Assembly: GCA_016197365.1 (NCBI GenBank) | Contig: JACPVS010000009.1 | Span: 1-64,000, forward strand | DNA length: 64,000 nt | DNA from: Mycolicibacterium cosmeticum | GTDB lineage: Bacteria; Actinomycetota; Actinomycetes; Mycobacteriales; Mycobacteriaceae | Direction of reading: 5' to 3' | Shown here: positions 8,266 to 26,946 of the stretch, piece by piece | How the letters are laid out: every line of letters starts with the position of its first letter | How positions within the stretch are numbered: the first letter of the stretch is position 1 | Made by a program: the position numbers and the translations under genes | Notes under the pieces: model-generated | What the model was told of the DNA's origin: nothing | The model's database searches: none | What the model saw: only the letters and a program-made list of their open reading frames with translations

Positions 8266-10059
8266 ATGGCGCATCTTCTCGGGGCAGAAGCCCTCCACCT
8301 CGAATATCCCACCAAGGTCGTGTTCGACTCCGTTTCGCTCGGAGTCAACGAAGGCGACCGGATCGGCATCGTCGGCCGCAACGGCGACGGCAAATCCAGT
8401 CTGATGGCGATGCTGGCCGGGCGGGTCCGGCCCGACGGTGGCCGGGTGACCGTCCGCGGCGGGGTGCGCGTCGGCGTCCTCGACCAGGCCGACACCCTGG
8501 ATCCCACCGGGACCGTCGGGCACACGGTGGTCGGCGACGTACCCGAGCACGAATGGGCGGGTGACGCACGCGGGCGCGACGTCATCTCCGGTCTGCTCAG
8601 CGACCTGGACTGGAACGCGACGGTGGGCACGTTGTCCGGCGGGCAGCGCCGCCGCGTGGCGCTGGCCCAGTTGCTGGCGGGCGATCACGACGTCCTCGCG
8701 CTCGACGAACCGACCAACCACCTCGACGTCGAGGCGATCACCTGGCTCGCCGAACATCTCAAGCGGCGCTGGAGCCCGACATCGGGCGGACTGCTCGTGG
8801 TGACACACGACCGCTGGTTCCTCGACGAGATCTGCACCGTGACGTGGGAGGTGCACGACCGCATCGTCGAGCCGTTCGAGGGGGGCTACGCCGCCTACAT
8901 CCTGCAGCGAGTCGAGCGCGACCGGCAGGCCGCAACCATCGAGGAGCGGCGCAAGAATCTGGCCCGCAAGGAACTGGCCTGGCTGCGGCGCGGCGCGCCG
9001 GCGCGCACGACGAAGCCGAAGTTCCGGATCGACGCGGCCAACGCCCTGATCGCCGACGTGCCGGAGATCCGCGACAAGGTGGCCCTGCAGTCGCTGGCGG
9101 TCACCCGGCTCGGCAAGCAGGTCGTCGACCTGCTGGACACGTCGGTCAGCTACGGCGATCGCGAGGTGCTGCACGGCGTCGAATGGCTGATCGCCCCGGG
9201 TGAGCGCACCGGCATCCTCGGCGTCAACGGCGCGGGCAAGTCGACATTGCTCGGCCTGATCGACGGCTCGGTCGAGCCGACGTCGGGCCGGGTCAAGCGC
9301 GGCAAGACGGTCAAGGTCGCGACGCTGACCCAGGGCGTGGAGAAGCTGGCCGAGCACCTCGACGATCCGGTCCGGATCGTGCTCAGCGACCTCGCCACCA
9401 CCTACAGCGTCGGCACGGGTTCCAAAGCCCAGGAGCTCACCCCCAGTCAGCTGCTGGAGCGGCTCGGGTTCAGCAGTGCGCAGCTGTCCACGCCGGTCAA
9501 GGATCTCTCCGGCGGCCAGCAGCGCAGGCTGCAGTTGCTGCTGATCCTGCTGGAGCAGCCCAACGTCCTGATCCTCGACGAGCCGACCAACGATCTGGAC
9601 ACCGACATGCTCGCGGCGATGGAGGACCTGCTGGACTCGTGGCCGGGCACGATGATCGTGGTGAGCCACGACCGGTACTTCCTGGAGCGGGTCACCGACC
9701 AGCAGTACGGCATCCTGGGCGGGCGGCTGCGCCACCTGCCCGGCGGGGTGGACGAGTATCTACGGTTGCGGGCCTCGCATGCGGCACAGACCGGTGCCGC
9801 GGCGTCGCGCCCGGTCGGCGTCGGCGCGGCCGCTCCGTCGGGCGCCGATCTGCGCGCCACGCAGAAGGAGATCTCCTCGATCGAACGTCGGCTGCAGAAG
9901 CTGGACGGTCAGATCGGCACCGCCCACCAACGGCTGGCCGAGCATGATCAGGGTGATTATGAAGGGCTGCAACGGCTTACCGGTGAGTTGCGGGACCTGG
10001 AAACCGAGATCGCCGACCTGGAGGAGAAGTGGTTGGCGCTGTCCGAGTCGCTGGGCTGA
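8266..10059 (+). CDS. ABC-F family ATPase (ribosome-associated type)
   Basis: This 597-residue soluble protein contains two ABC cassettes and no membrane segment, as in ABC-F translation factors and antibiotic-resistance proteins. Cassette 1 has GRNGDGKSS, LSGGQRRRVALAQ and ALDEPTNHLD. Cassette 2 has GVNGAGKST, LSGGQQRRLQL and ILDEPTNDLD. The inter-domain linker (VERDRQAATIEERRKNLARKE) is the ribosome-contacting arm, and the C-terminus ends in a coiled coil. AAGGGG precedes ATG 8266. I recall the M. tuberculosis counterpart as split into two fragments (Rv1668c/Rv1667c); here it is intact. Confidence 0.9.
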   Translation: MAHLLGAEALHLEYPTKVVFDSVSLGVNEGDRIGIVGRNGDGKSSLMAMLAGRVRPDGGRVTVRGGVRVGVLDQADTLDPTGTVGHTVVGDVPEHEWAGDARGRDVISGLLSDLDWNATVGTLSGGQRRRVALAQLLAGDHDVLALDEPTNHLDVEAITWLAEHLKRRWSPTSGGLLVVTHDRWFLDEICTVTWEVHDRIVEPFEGGYAAYILQRVERDRQAATIEERRKNLARKELAWLRRGAPARTTKPKFRIDAANALIADVPEIRDKVALQSLAVTRLGKQVVDLLDTSVSYGDREVLHGVEWLIAPGERTGILGVNGAGKSTLLGLIDGSVEPTSGRVKRGKTVKVATLTQGVEKLAEHLDDPVRIVLSDLATTYSVGTGSKAQELTPSQLLERLGFSSAQLSTPVKDLSGGQQRRLQLLLILLEQPNVLILDEPTNDLDTDMLAAMEDLLDSWPGTMIVVSHDRYFLERVTDQQYGILGGRLRHLPGGVDEYLRLRASHAAQTGAAASRPVGVGAAAPSGADLRATQKEISSIERRLQKLDGQIGTAHQRLAEHDQGDYEGLQRLTGELRDLETEIADLEEKWLALSESLG

Positions 10060-10065
10060 CATCGC

Positions 10066-10071
10066 TACGAT
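10066..10071 (+). promoter_or_regulatory. -10 box TACGAT for a leaderless GTG start
   Basis: TACGAT ends six bases before GTG 10078, the spacing expected between a mycobacterial -10 box and the transcription start. The mRNA would begin with the start codon. Confidence 0.5.
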
Positions 10072-10077
10072 GAGGGC

Positions 10078-11385
10078 GTGCGCTATCTGCTGATGCCGGT
10101 GACGCTGTGGGTGCGTTGCTTTCCGCAGCTGGTGGCCTGTTATCTGCTCGGCTATCTGGGCCGCGTCGCAGCCATCGAGTGGGCAGCATGGGCAGGTTAC
10201 GACAACTACCTGTGGGCATCGCTGATCATGCCGTTGGCCGGCATGGCCCGGTTGGGTTCCTACGTCGCGATGTTCCTGGTGATCCGCCCGGGCATCCCGG
10301 CGCTGGCGGGGCTGCCCGCGCGATCGGCGCGACAGATCGACCTGTTCGCTACCGTCATCGTGCCGTTCTTCGCGATTTACCTTGCCTGGCAGATGTTCCG
10401 GGAGGACTGGCTGAGCTTCGTGTACCGCGCCGGGGACTACCAGCTCGACAAGGCGCTGACGTCCGACGCGCCCGTCGAGTTGAACCCGGACATGCTGCCG
10501 GTCGGCCCGGTCACCGTCGTCATCATCGGGACGGCCCTGGTGGCCCGTCTCGTGTTCGGCCGGCTGAAGGACAAGCTGCCGACCTGGCTGCTGCCCGTCC
10601 GGGTGTATCTGGACGCACTGTGGGTGTTCCTGGTGCTGACGCTGTCGGCCAGCAACGGGTTGACGCTCCTGATCAATCCGTCGGCCTGGGTCTCGGAGCG
10701 ACGGATCATCGTGTGGTTCAACGACACCCGCGAAAGCGTCTTCTCCCACTTCCATCTGCTCGACGTTGCGTGGGATGCCCTGATGTGGGTGCTCAAGACC
10801 GCGTTCGGTGGTGCGGCGGTCCCCTTGATCTGGCTGGCGGTGGCGTGCATTGTCTACGGCGTCACGGCCAAGAAGGACTGGCGCGATTCGGCCCGCCGGG
10901 TCGGAGGCGACCGGGTGACCCGGTGGATCGACCGCTCCGAAACCACCCGCACGCAACTCAGCACCGGGTGGAAACGCCTGCCCGGCAAGGTGCGCACCGA
11001 GGTCCGCGACCAGTTCACCGGACAGATCGGCAAATTCAAACCCATCACCGATTCCGCGCACGTCATCGCGGCCGCCGGGATCCTCGCGTTGTCGCTGTAC
11101 GTGCTGGGCTATCTGGGCCTGGCCTGGCTGGACATGTCGGGCAGCTTCTTCCGCGCACAACTGGGATCGGGATACCTGTTCCGCGGCATGGGCTGGCTGC
11201 TCGGACCGCACGACATCGGCTTTTGGTTCGCCACCTGGGATCCGATGGCGCTGATCTCGCACGCGCTCATCGAGCCGCTGCGGATCTGCCTGATAGCGAC
11301 CACCTTGGCCTGGTGCGTGCAGCGCTGCACTCCCCCGCCCGCTACAACTCCAGCCGAAGTAGCAGTGAGCCGTCCGATTTCTTGA
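10078..11385 (+). CDS. Polytopic membrane protein of unknown function
   Basis: This 435-residue protein has about eight hydrophobic segments, four or five in the first 200 residues and the last two near the C-terminus (VIAAAGILALSLYVLGYL; LIEPLRICLIATTLAWCV). I recognise no catalytic motif. The central loop of about 70 residues (positions 260-330) is charged and cytoplasmic-looking. GTG 10078 appears to be a leaderless start. The gene converges with, and overlaps by 44 bases, a three-gene set of single-pass membrane proteins. Such conserved opposition suggests a shared process, but none can be named. Confidence 0.75.
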   Translation: MRYLLMPVTLWVRCFPQLVACYLLGYLGRVAAIEWAAWAGYDNYLWASLIMPLAGMARLGSYVAMFLVIRPGIPALAGLPARSARQIDLFATVIVPFFAIYLAWQMFREDWLSFVYRAGDYQLDKALTSDAPVELNPDMLPVGPVTVVIIGTALVARLVFGRLKDKLPTWLLPVRVYLDALWVFLVLTLSASNGLTLLINPSAWVSERRIIVWFNDTRESVFSHFHLLDVAWDALMWVLKTAFGGAAVPLIWLAVACIVYGVTAKKDWRDSARRVGGDRVTRWIDRSETTRTQLSTGWKRLPGKVRTEVRDQFTGQIGKFKPITDSAHVIAAAGILALSLYVLGYLGLAWLDMSGSFFRAQLGSGYLFRGMGWLLGPHDIGFWFATWDPMALISHALIEPLRICLIATTLAWCVQRCTPPPATTPAEVAVSRPIS

Positions 11386-11806
11386 TGTCTACCGCTGTCG
11401 GTTCCGCACTCACCGGCACCAGGAAACTCCACGGCATGGACACCGCGGCGCCGCAGGGCGGCCCGGCGGTGGACCGCCAGGACCGCTCGCCGTCGACCAG
11501 GTAGGCGGTGCAGCCGAAACCTTGGGTCGCCGTTCCCGACCGTTCGACGACGACGTTGACCAGGACGGTGCCGTCGGGCAGCGGTAGACCGGACCCCGCG
11601 GCGCGGGTCGACCGGCTGACATTGCGGATCGACCACGTCTGACCGTCCACCTCGGTCGGTTGATGCGCCGCGGCCGTATGGGCGGGCCGCACGGTGTGCA
11701 GATAGCGTTCCCAGTCCGGTTTCAGCAGGACGGTGGTGATGGTGGTCAGCGCGGCCGCGGCCACCAGACCCCCGATCACGTTGCGCCGCCAGAGCGTGAC
11801 CGTCAC
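11342..11806 (-). CDS. Single-pass membrane-anchored protein, third gene of unknown triplet
   Basis: This 154-residue protein has an N-terminal anchor (NVIGGLVAAAALTTITTVLL) and an extracytoplasmic domain of about 120 residues rich in beta-forming sequence, with two cysteines near the C-terminal half (GFGCTAYL and GPPCGAAV) that could pair. Its ATG overlaps the stop of the preceding gene by 4 bases, so the triplet is probably translated as a unit. The family is not recognised. The 3' end overlaps the convergent membrane-protein gene. Confidence 0.7.
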   Translation of the reverse strand: MTVTLWRRNVIGGLVAAAALTTITTVLLKPDWERYLHTVRPAHTAAAHQPTEVDGQTWSIRNVSRSTRAAGSGLPLPDGTVLVNVVVERSGTATQGFGCTAYLVDGERSWRSTAGPPCGAAVSMPWSFLVPVSAEPTAVDIKKSDGSLLLRLEL

Positions 11807-12369
11807 GTGCCGACCTGCTCAGCCGGCCCGAATTCGACGAGATCGGTGTGCTGCACCCGGGCATCGTCGAGCCCGATGTCGAACACCAGCCGGGAATCGA
11901 GGCGCCAGTCGCCGACCCAGACCCGCACGGTGATGTTGTCCTTGTCCTGCGCCACCAGTTCGGCGGGCACGTCGAAGATCCACGAACTGCGCACGGCGAT
12001 ACCGGGAGCCAGGTTGCCCGTCAGGGGTGTGAAGCCCAGGCGCTGGGTGGTGGCGTAGGTGTTCGGCCCGACCAGCAGCTCGACGGTCGGCACCTGGTCG
12101 GAGCGGGTGGCCATCGCCTCGGCGTCGACGACGACCCAGGTGCCCAGCGCATCGACGGTGGCGGGCGGGTATTGCTTGCGGTGTATGCGGGGGCCGATCC
12201 GCACACCGGTGACCTTCGCACTGATGTCGTGGCCGACGGCCCGCTGCCCCATTCCGGCATCGACGTCGAAGGGGGCGTACACCTCATCGGGGGTGGGCAG
12301 GTTGTGCCACATCCATGCGGCGGCCGCGATCACCACAGCGGTGGCGAGGGCGTGCAGCGTCCTGGTCAC
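11803..12369 (-). CDS. Single-pass membrane-anchored protein, second gene of unknown triplet
   Basis: GTG 12369 overlaps the upstream stop as GTGA and gives 188 residues. A short anchor (LHALATAVVIAAAAWMW) precedes a beta-rich domain with a pattern reminiscent of DUF4352-like or immunoglobulin-like folds (GHDISAKVTGVRIG; LGTWVVVDAEAMA; RSSWIFDVPAEL). No catalytic residues are evident. The frame stays open further upstream, but the coupling overlap and hydrophobic start favour this GTG. It probably acts at the outer face of the membrane together with its two neighbours. Confidence 0.7.
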   Translation of the reverse strand: MTRTLHALATAVVIAAAAWMWHNLPTPDEVYAPFDVDAGMGQRAVGHDISAKVTGVRIGPRIHRKQYPPATVDALGTWVVVDAEAMATRSDQVPTVELLVGPNTYATTQRLGFTPLTGNLAPGIAVRSSWIFDVPAELVAQDKDNITVRVWVGDWRLDSRLVFDIGLDDARVQHTDLVEFGPAEQVGT

Positions 12370-12968
12370 GACCGGCCCCCGACCGGGACGGTCAGCTGGG
12401 CGTAGTCCTTGCCGAGCACCCAGCCCTGGCCCGCGGTCACGTTCAGCCTGGGCACTTCCTTCCAGATCTGGACGGACAACTCGGCGCCGACCGCCACCGC
12501 GTTCTCGGGCACCTGCCACAGCAGGACGATCTCGTCGGTGAGGCCTGGTCCGAGCCGCCCGGACAGCGTCCCGTCGGCGACCCGCATGGGCGCGAATTCC
12601 CGCGCCTGGGGTTGATCGACCAGGCGCACCGGTTTCCCGACGACACCGGGCAGCGTTCCGGTGTTGTGCGCCGTCACCACCAGCCCGAGGTAGCGGCTGC
12701 CCGGTTTGGCAGGGAAGAGCACCCGCTTGCCGGCGCGGATCTCATCCACCAGGGTGGCGCGGTGCACCGTCATCTCGAATTCGCCGGTGTCGAACTGTTC
12801 GCCAGGCTTGATGTCGGTGACGTGTTGGTTCACGGTGTCCAGGCCGCCGAACGCCGCGGTGCCCGCCAGCACGGCCACCAAACCGGCCTGTTGCCACTGC
12901 TTGACGCCCCAGCCCGAAAGATGCTGCCGGACACGCGAGATGGCGCTGACGCTCCCCCCGGGCTCCAT
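12366..12968 (-). CDS. Single-pass membrane-anchored protein, first gene of unknown triplet
   Basis: This 200-residue protein has a cytoplasmic N-terminus of about 25 residues, a weak anchor (AGLVAVLAGTAAFGGL) and a beta-rich extracytoplasmic domain. The pattern GEFEMTVHRATLVDEI and SRYLGLVVTAHNTGT recalls DUF4352-type domains, and it is related in style to the product of the next gene. It starts 14 bases before the end of argH in the direction of transcription, so it may also be reached by transcription from the arginine operon. Function unknown. Confidence 0.7.
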   Translation of the reverse strand: MEPGGSVSAISRVRQHLSGWGVKQWQQAGLVAVLAGTAAFGGLDTVNQHVTDIKPGEQFDTGEFEMTVHRATLVDEIRAGKRVLFPAKPGSRYLGLVVTAHNTGTLPGVVGKPVRLVDQPQAREFAPMRVADGTLSGRLGPGLTDEIVLLWQVPENAVAVGAELSVQIWKEVPRLNVTAGQGWVLGKDYAQLTVPVGGRS

Positions 12969-12982
12969 GACTGCCGATAGTA

Positions 12983-14467
<1,485 letters not shown>

Positions 14468-15667
14468 TCAGAGATTGAGGTCACGGCGGGCCGAGATCTT
14501 GCTGGACAGGCCGTGCACGTGCACGAAGCCCTTGGCCGAGGACTGGTCGAAGCTGTCACCCTCGTCGTAGGTGGCGAGGTTGAAGTCGTACAGCGAGGTG
14601 GGGCTGCGCCGGCCGTTGACGGCGATGTGCCCACCGTGCAGCACCAGCCGGATCTCGCCGGTGACGTGCTCCTGGGTGTGCGCGACGAACGACTCCAGCG
14701 CGCGCTTGAGCGGGGAGTACCAGAGGCCGTCATAGACCAGCTCGCCCCACTTCTGGTCGGTGCCGCGCTTGTAGCGGCCCAGCTCGCGCTCCAGGGTGAC
14801 GTGCTCCAGCTCGGTGTGCGCGGTGATCAGCACCATCGCACCGGGCGCCTCGTAGATCTCGCGGCTCTTGATCCCCACCAGACGGTCCTCGACCACGTCG
14901 AGACGGCCCACACCCTGCGCGCCGGCACGGCGGTTGAGCTCCTCGATGGCCTGCAGCACGGTGACGGGGCGGCCGTCGATCGAGTTGGGCACACCCTTCT
15001 CGAACCCGATGATGACCTCGTCGGGAGTGCTCCAGTTGGTCGTCGGATCCTCGGTGTAGTCGTAGACGTCCTTGGTGGGCGCGTTCCAGAGGTGTTCCAG
15101 GAAGCCGGTTTCCACCGCGCGACCCCAGACGTTCTGGTCGATCGAGAACGGCGAACGCTTGGTGACGTTGATCGGGATGGCGTTCTCCTCGGCGAAGGCG
15201 ATGGCCTTCTCCCGGGTCCACGCGTAGTCGCGCACGGGTGCGAGCACCTTGAGCTCGGGCGCCAGCGAGGCGAACCCGACCTCGAACCGGACCTGGTCGT
15301 TGCCCTTGCCGGTGCAGCCGTGGGCGACGGTGCCGCCCTTGTGCTCGCGGGCGGCCTTGACCAGATGCTTGACGATCAGCGGCCGGCTGATCGCCGACAC
15401 CAGCGGATACCGGTCCATGTACAGCGCGTTGGACTGGATGGTCGGCAGGCAGTACTCGTCGGCGAACTCGTCGCGCGCATCGACGACGACGGCCTCGACG
15501 GCGCCACAGTCGAGCGCACGCTGCCGCACGACCTCCATGTCCTCACCGCCCTGTCCCAGGTCGATGGCCACGGCGACGACCTCACGGCCGGTCTCCTTGC
15601 CGATCCAGCTGATGGCCACCGAAGTGTCCAGACCGCCGGAATACGCCAAGATGACGCGATCGGACAT
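14468..15667 (-). CDS. argG: Argininosuccinate synthase
   Basis: This ATP-dependent enzyme joins citrulline and aspartate. The protein begins with the PP-loop motif [11 protein letters not shown] and contains [13 protein letters not shown]; 399 residues is the usual length. The ATG is preceded by GGAGA. It sits between argR and argH on the same strand, 27 bases after the argR stop. Confidence 0.97.
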   Translation of the reverse strand: MSDRVILAYSGGLDTSVAISWIGKETGREVVAVAIDLGQGGEDMEVVRQRALDCGAVEAVVVDARDEFADEYCLPTIQSNALYMDRYPLVSAISRPLIVKHLVKAAREHKGGTVAHGCTGKGNDQVRFEVGFASLAPELKVLAPVRDYAWTREKAIAFAEENAIPINVTKRSPFSIDQNVWGRAVETGFLEHLWNAPTKDVYDYTEDPTTNWSTPDEVIIGFEKGVPNSIDGRPVTVLQAIEELNRRAGAQGVGRLDVVEDRLVGIKSREIYEAPGAMVLITAHTELEHVTLERELGRYKRGTDQKWGELVYDGLWYSPLKRALESFVAHTQEHVTGEIRLVLHGGHIAVNGRRSPTSLYDFNLATYDEGDSFDQSSAKGFVHVHGLSSKISARRDLNL

Positions 15668-15694
15668 GTTGTGTTCTCCCTTTTTTCTGTACTG

Positions 15695-18292
<2,598 letters not shown>

Positions 18293-18296
<4 letters not shown>

Positions 18297-19158
18297 GGAT
18301 TCACCACCTTGGTTCCGGTTCCTTCATCGGTGAAAAGTTCGACGAGAACACAATGTTCGACGCGTCCGTCGATCACGTGGGCGCTGGGCACCCCGTTGGT
18401 GACAGCGCGCAGGCAGGCCTCGATCTTGGGCACCATGCCTGCTTCGAGTGTCGGCAGCAGTTGCGTCAGTGCGCCGGTGTCGATCTCGCTGACCAGCGAG
18501 GTGCGATCGGGCCAACTGGTGTACAGGCCTTCGACATCGGTGAGCATCAGCAGCTTCTCGGCGCCGAGCGCTTCGGCCACCGCGGCTGCCGCGGTGTCGG
18601 CGTTGATGTTGTGCACCACGCCGTCCTTGTCGGGGGCGATGGTGGAGATCACCGGGATACGGCCGGCGGCAAAGAGATCGAGCACCGCGCGGGTGTCCAC
18701 CCGGTCGACGTCTCCGACCAGACCGATGTCTGTCGGCACCCCGTCGACCAGCACGCTGCGCCGCACCGCGGTGAACAGGTGCGCATCCTCACCGGTGATC
18801 CCGACGGCGTACGGGCCGTGGGCATTGATCAGCCCGACCAGTTCGCGGCCCACCTGACCGAACAGCACCATCCGCGCGACGTCGAGCACTTCCGGTGTGG
18901 TGACCCGGAATCCGCCCTTGAACTCGCCGTCGATGCCGAGCTTCTTGAGCATGGCGCTGATCTGCGGGCCGCCGCCGTGCACGACGACCGGGTGCACCCC
19001 GCAGTTGCGCAGGAACACCATGTCCGCGGCGAACGCCGCCTTGAGGGTGTCGTCGGTCATGGCGTTGCCGCCGTACTTGACGACGACGATCTTGCCGTTG
19101 AGTTGCTTGAGCCACGGGAGTGCCTCGGCGAGAACCGCGGCCTTGGTCACCGTCGCGG

Positions 19159-19162
<4 letters not shown>
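18293..19162 (-). CDS. argB: Acetylglutamate kinase
   Basis: This enzyme phosphorylates N-acetylglutamate, usually under arginine feedback. The 289-residue protein has the amino-acid-kinase motifs VVKYGGNAM and [10 protein letters not shown] and the C-terminal [15 protein letters not shown]. It overlaps argJ and argD by 4 bases on either side. Confidence 0.97.
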
Positions 19163-21449
<2,287 letters not shown>

Positions 21450-21525
21450 TGGTACCCGCGGGCAGGCACAGAGTCACGCAGTTCGGACCATAAATCCGGG
21501 AATGTGTGTCTGCTCGCGGGAAAAG

Positions 21526-24023
21526 TCAGGCGCGTTGAGTGGCGTTGAGCTGCTCGGTGGCCGCGGCGACGGCGGCGTCGCGGGCGGCGCTGGCCTCATC
21601 CTCGGTGAGGGTGCGGTCCGCGGCCCGGAACCGGAGCGCCAGAGCCAGGGACTTGCGCCCTTCCCCGATCTGCGGACCCGTGTAGACGTCGAACAACCGG
21701 ACATCCTCGAGCAGCTCGCCGGCCCCGGCGCGGACCACGTCGACGACGGCCTGCGCCGCAACGTCCTCGGCGACGATGAGGCTGATGTCCTGGAACACCG
21801 CCGGGAACGGCGACACCGACGGCGCGGGCAGCCGCTCGACGACCGGGATCGCATCCAGATCGAGTTCGACGGCGCAGGTGCCTGCCGGCAGCCCGGCGCG
21901 TTCGACCACCGCCGGGTGTAGTTGTCCGGCGAACCCGACGGACACCTCACCGGCGAACACCTCGGCGCACCGACCCGGATGCCACGGCAGTTCCTGCGCC
22001 GCGCGCAGGGTGAGCTCGACCCCGACCGCGCGCGCGATCACGCGCACCGCCTCGAAGGCGTCGGCGGCCTCGACCTTGCGGCCGGCGCCCCACGGGCCCG
22101 CGGGTTCACGCAGACCGGTCAGCACCACACCGACGTGCTCGGGCTGCCGCGGCAACGAGGCATCCAGTCCGGCGATCTCGTCGTCGGTGGGCCTGCGGTC
22201 GGTCGGGATGCGTTCCACCGCGCGGGTTTCCGCCGTCGGCAGCACTACCTGGGCGATGGCGAACAACGACGTGTCGACCGCCCCGCGGGACACGTTGCGC
22301 GCCAACGCCTCCAACAGGCCGGGAAGCACGGTGGTGGCCAGATGCGGCCGGTCGGCTTCCAGCGGGTTGAGCACCGTGGTGGCGACCCGGCGCGGGTCGT
22401 CGGGCCCCAGGCCCCAGGTGTCGAACACCCCGGCAGGCAGGAACGGGTTCGGCAGCACCTCGACGAAACCGCCGAGCGCCAACGACTTCCCCACCGCCCG
22501 GCGGCGTTTCTGGATAGCGGTCAGGCCGCGGCCTGCGGGGGCGTGCGGCAGCACCGACGGGATGAGGTCCAGCCCCTCCAGCCGGAGCACCTCCTCCACG
22601 AGGTCGGCGGGCTCTCGCAGATCGGGACGCCAACTCGGCGGGACAGCGGTCACCACACCGTCCGCCACCGACACCTCGGCACCGATCTGGGTGAGACGAC
22701 GCTGCGTCACACCGTCGGCGTAGGTCACGCCCGCGGTGCGGTCGGGCAGGTCGATCGGCATGCTCACCGGCGGCCGCGCCCAGTCACTGCGCGTCGGATC
22801 GTCACGCCAGTCGGTCAAGGTCGGTTGGACTGTGCCACCGGCGATCTCGGCGAGCAGTGCGGCGCAACGGTCGAGGGCGGCCACCGAGATGGCCGGGTCG
22901 ACGGTGCGCTCGTAGCGGCGGCCGGCCTCGCTGGACAAGCGCAACCGGCGCTGGGTCCGCGACACCGCGGCCGGATCCCACACCGCGGCCTCCAGCAGCA
23001 CGTCGGTGGTGGAGTCGCGCACCTCGGTGGTGCCGGCGCCCATCACGCCGCCGATCGCGGCCGTGGCGACGTCGTCGACGATCAGCACGTCGCCGTCGTT
23101 CAGGGTGCGCTTCACATCGTCGAGCGTGACCACCTGTTCGCCCGGCTCGGCGAAGCGCACGGTGAAACCGCCGGTGATGAGCGACTGGTCGTGGGCGTGC
23201 ATCGGATGCCCGATCTCCAGCATCACGTAGTTGGTGACATCGACCGCGGGCGAGATGGCGCGGATGCCCGAGAGCAGCAGTCGGCGCTGCAACCACCAAG
23301 GCGACACCGCGGCCGGGTCGATACCGGTGACGGGCCGCAACCCGAACCGCTGCACCCCGGTGCCGGGCTGCACCGTCACCGGCCACGCCTCACCCTCGGC
23401 GGGCAGCGCGGGAACATCGGCGGGGTCGACGAAGTCGAGGTCCAGCGCGCAGGCGAGATCGCGCGCCATACCGCGGATGGACAGGCAGTAGCCGCGATCC
23501 GGGGTGATGGCCAGGTTGAACACCACGTCATCGAGGCCGAGCACCTCGATGCCCGAGGTACCCGGTTCGGCGGTGCCGGGCGGCAGCACGATGATGCCGG
23601 CCTGGTCGGCGCCCAGGTTCAGCTCGGCGGCCGAGCAGATCATGCCGTCGGAGGTGCGGCCGTAGGTCTTGCGGGTGGCGATCGCGAAGTCGCCGGGCAG
23701 CACCGCCCCGGGCAACGCGACCACCACCAGATCGCCGACCGCGAAATTGCGTGCGCCGCAGACAATATCGCGAGGTTCGCCGTCGACATTGTGGGAACCC
23801 ACGTCGACTTTGCAGGCCCGGATCGGTTTCTTGAACTCGGTGAGTTCCTCGATTTCGGTGACCCGTCCCACGGCCAGCGGACCGGTGACCGGCCCGAGCG
23901 GCAGGATCTCCTCGACCTCGTGGCCGATGCGGATGAACGTGGCTTCCAGCTCGTCGACGCTCAGGTCCCAGTCCGGAGCGCCGACCCGGATCACGTCACG
24001 GAGCCAGCTGTAGGGAATACGCA

Positions 24024-24024
<1 letters not shown>
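21526..24024 (-). CDS. pheT: Phenylalanyl-tRNA synthetase beta subunit
   Basis: This large subunit of the heterotetrameric PheRS carries the tRNA-binding and editing functions. The 832-residue protein has an N-terminal OB/EMAP-like domain (residues about 40-160), the B3/B4 editing region, B5, a catalytic-like core and the C-terminal FDX-ACB anticodon domain ([17 protein letters not shown]). Its ATG shares one base with the pheS stop (TGATG), indicating coupling. Confidence 0.97.
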
Positions 24025-26779
<2,755 letters not shown>

Positions 26780-26883
26780 GACGCGGCAGGACCTTGCTCA
26801 CACACGAAAAGCACCAGGTCACGGCTTCATGGAGGGAAGATCGCCGACGCATCACGGCTGCGCGCCACGCCCGTGGCGCAATA

Positions 26884-26899
26884 GACAACACCCGTTGTC
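26884..26899 (+). promoter_or_regulatory. Inverted repeat GACAAC-N4-GTTGTC upstream of the MpaB-like gene
   Basis: The perfect 6-bp arms have four bases between them and lie just before a TAGGGT -10-like box (26905-26910). This is a plausible dimeric-regulator operator; the regulator is unknown. Confidence 0.45.
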
Positions 26900-26946
26900 A
26901 AGATTAGGGTGGCGGGAAAACCGTGGGTTTCGTCAGCGAGGACGCC

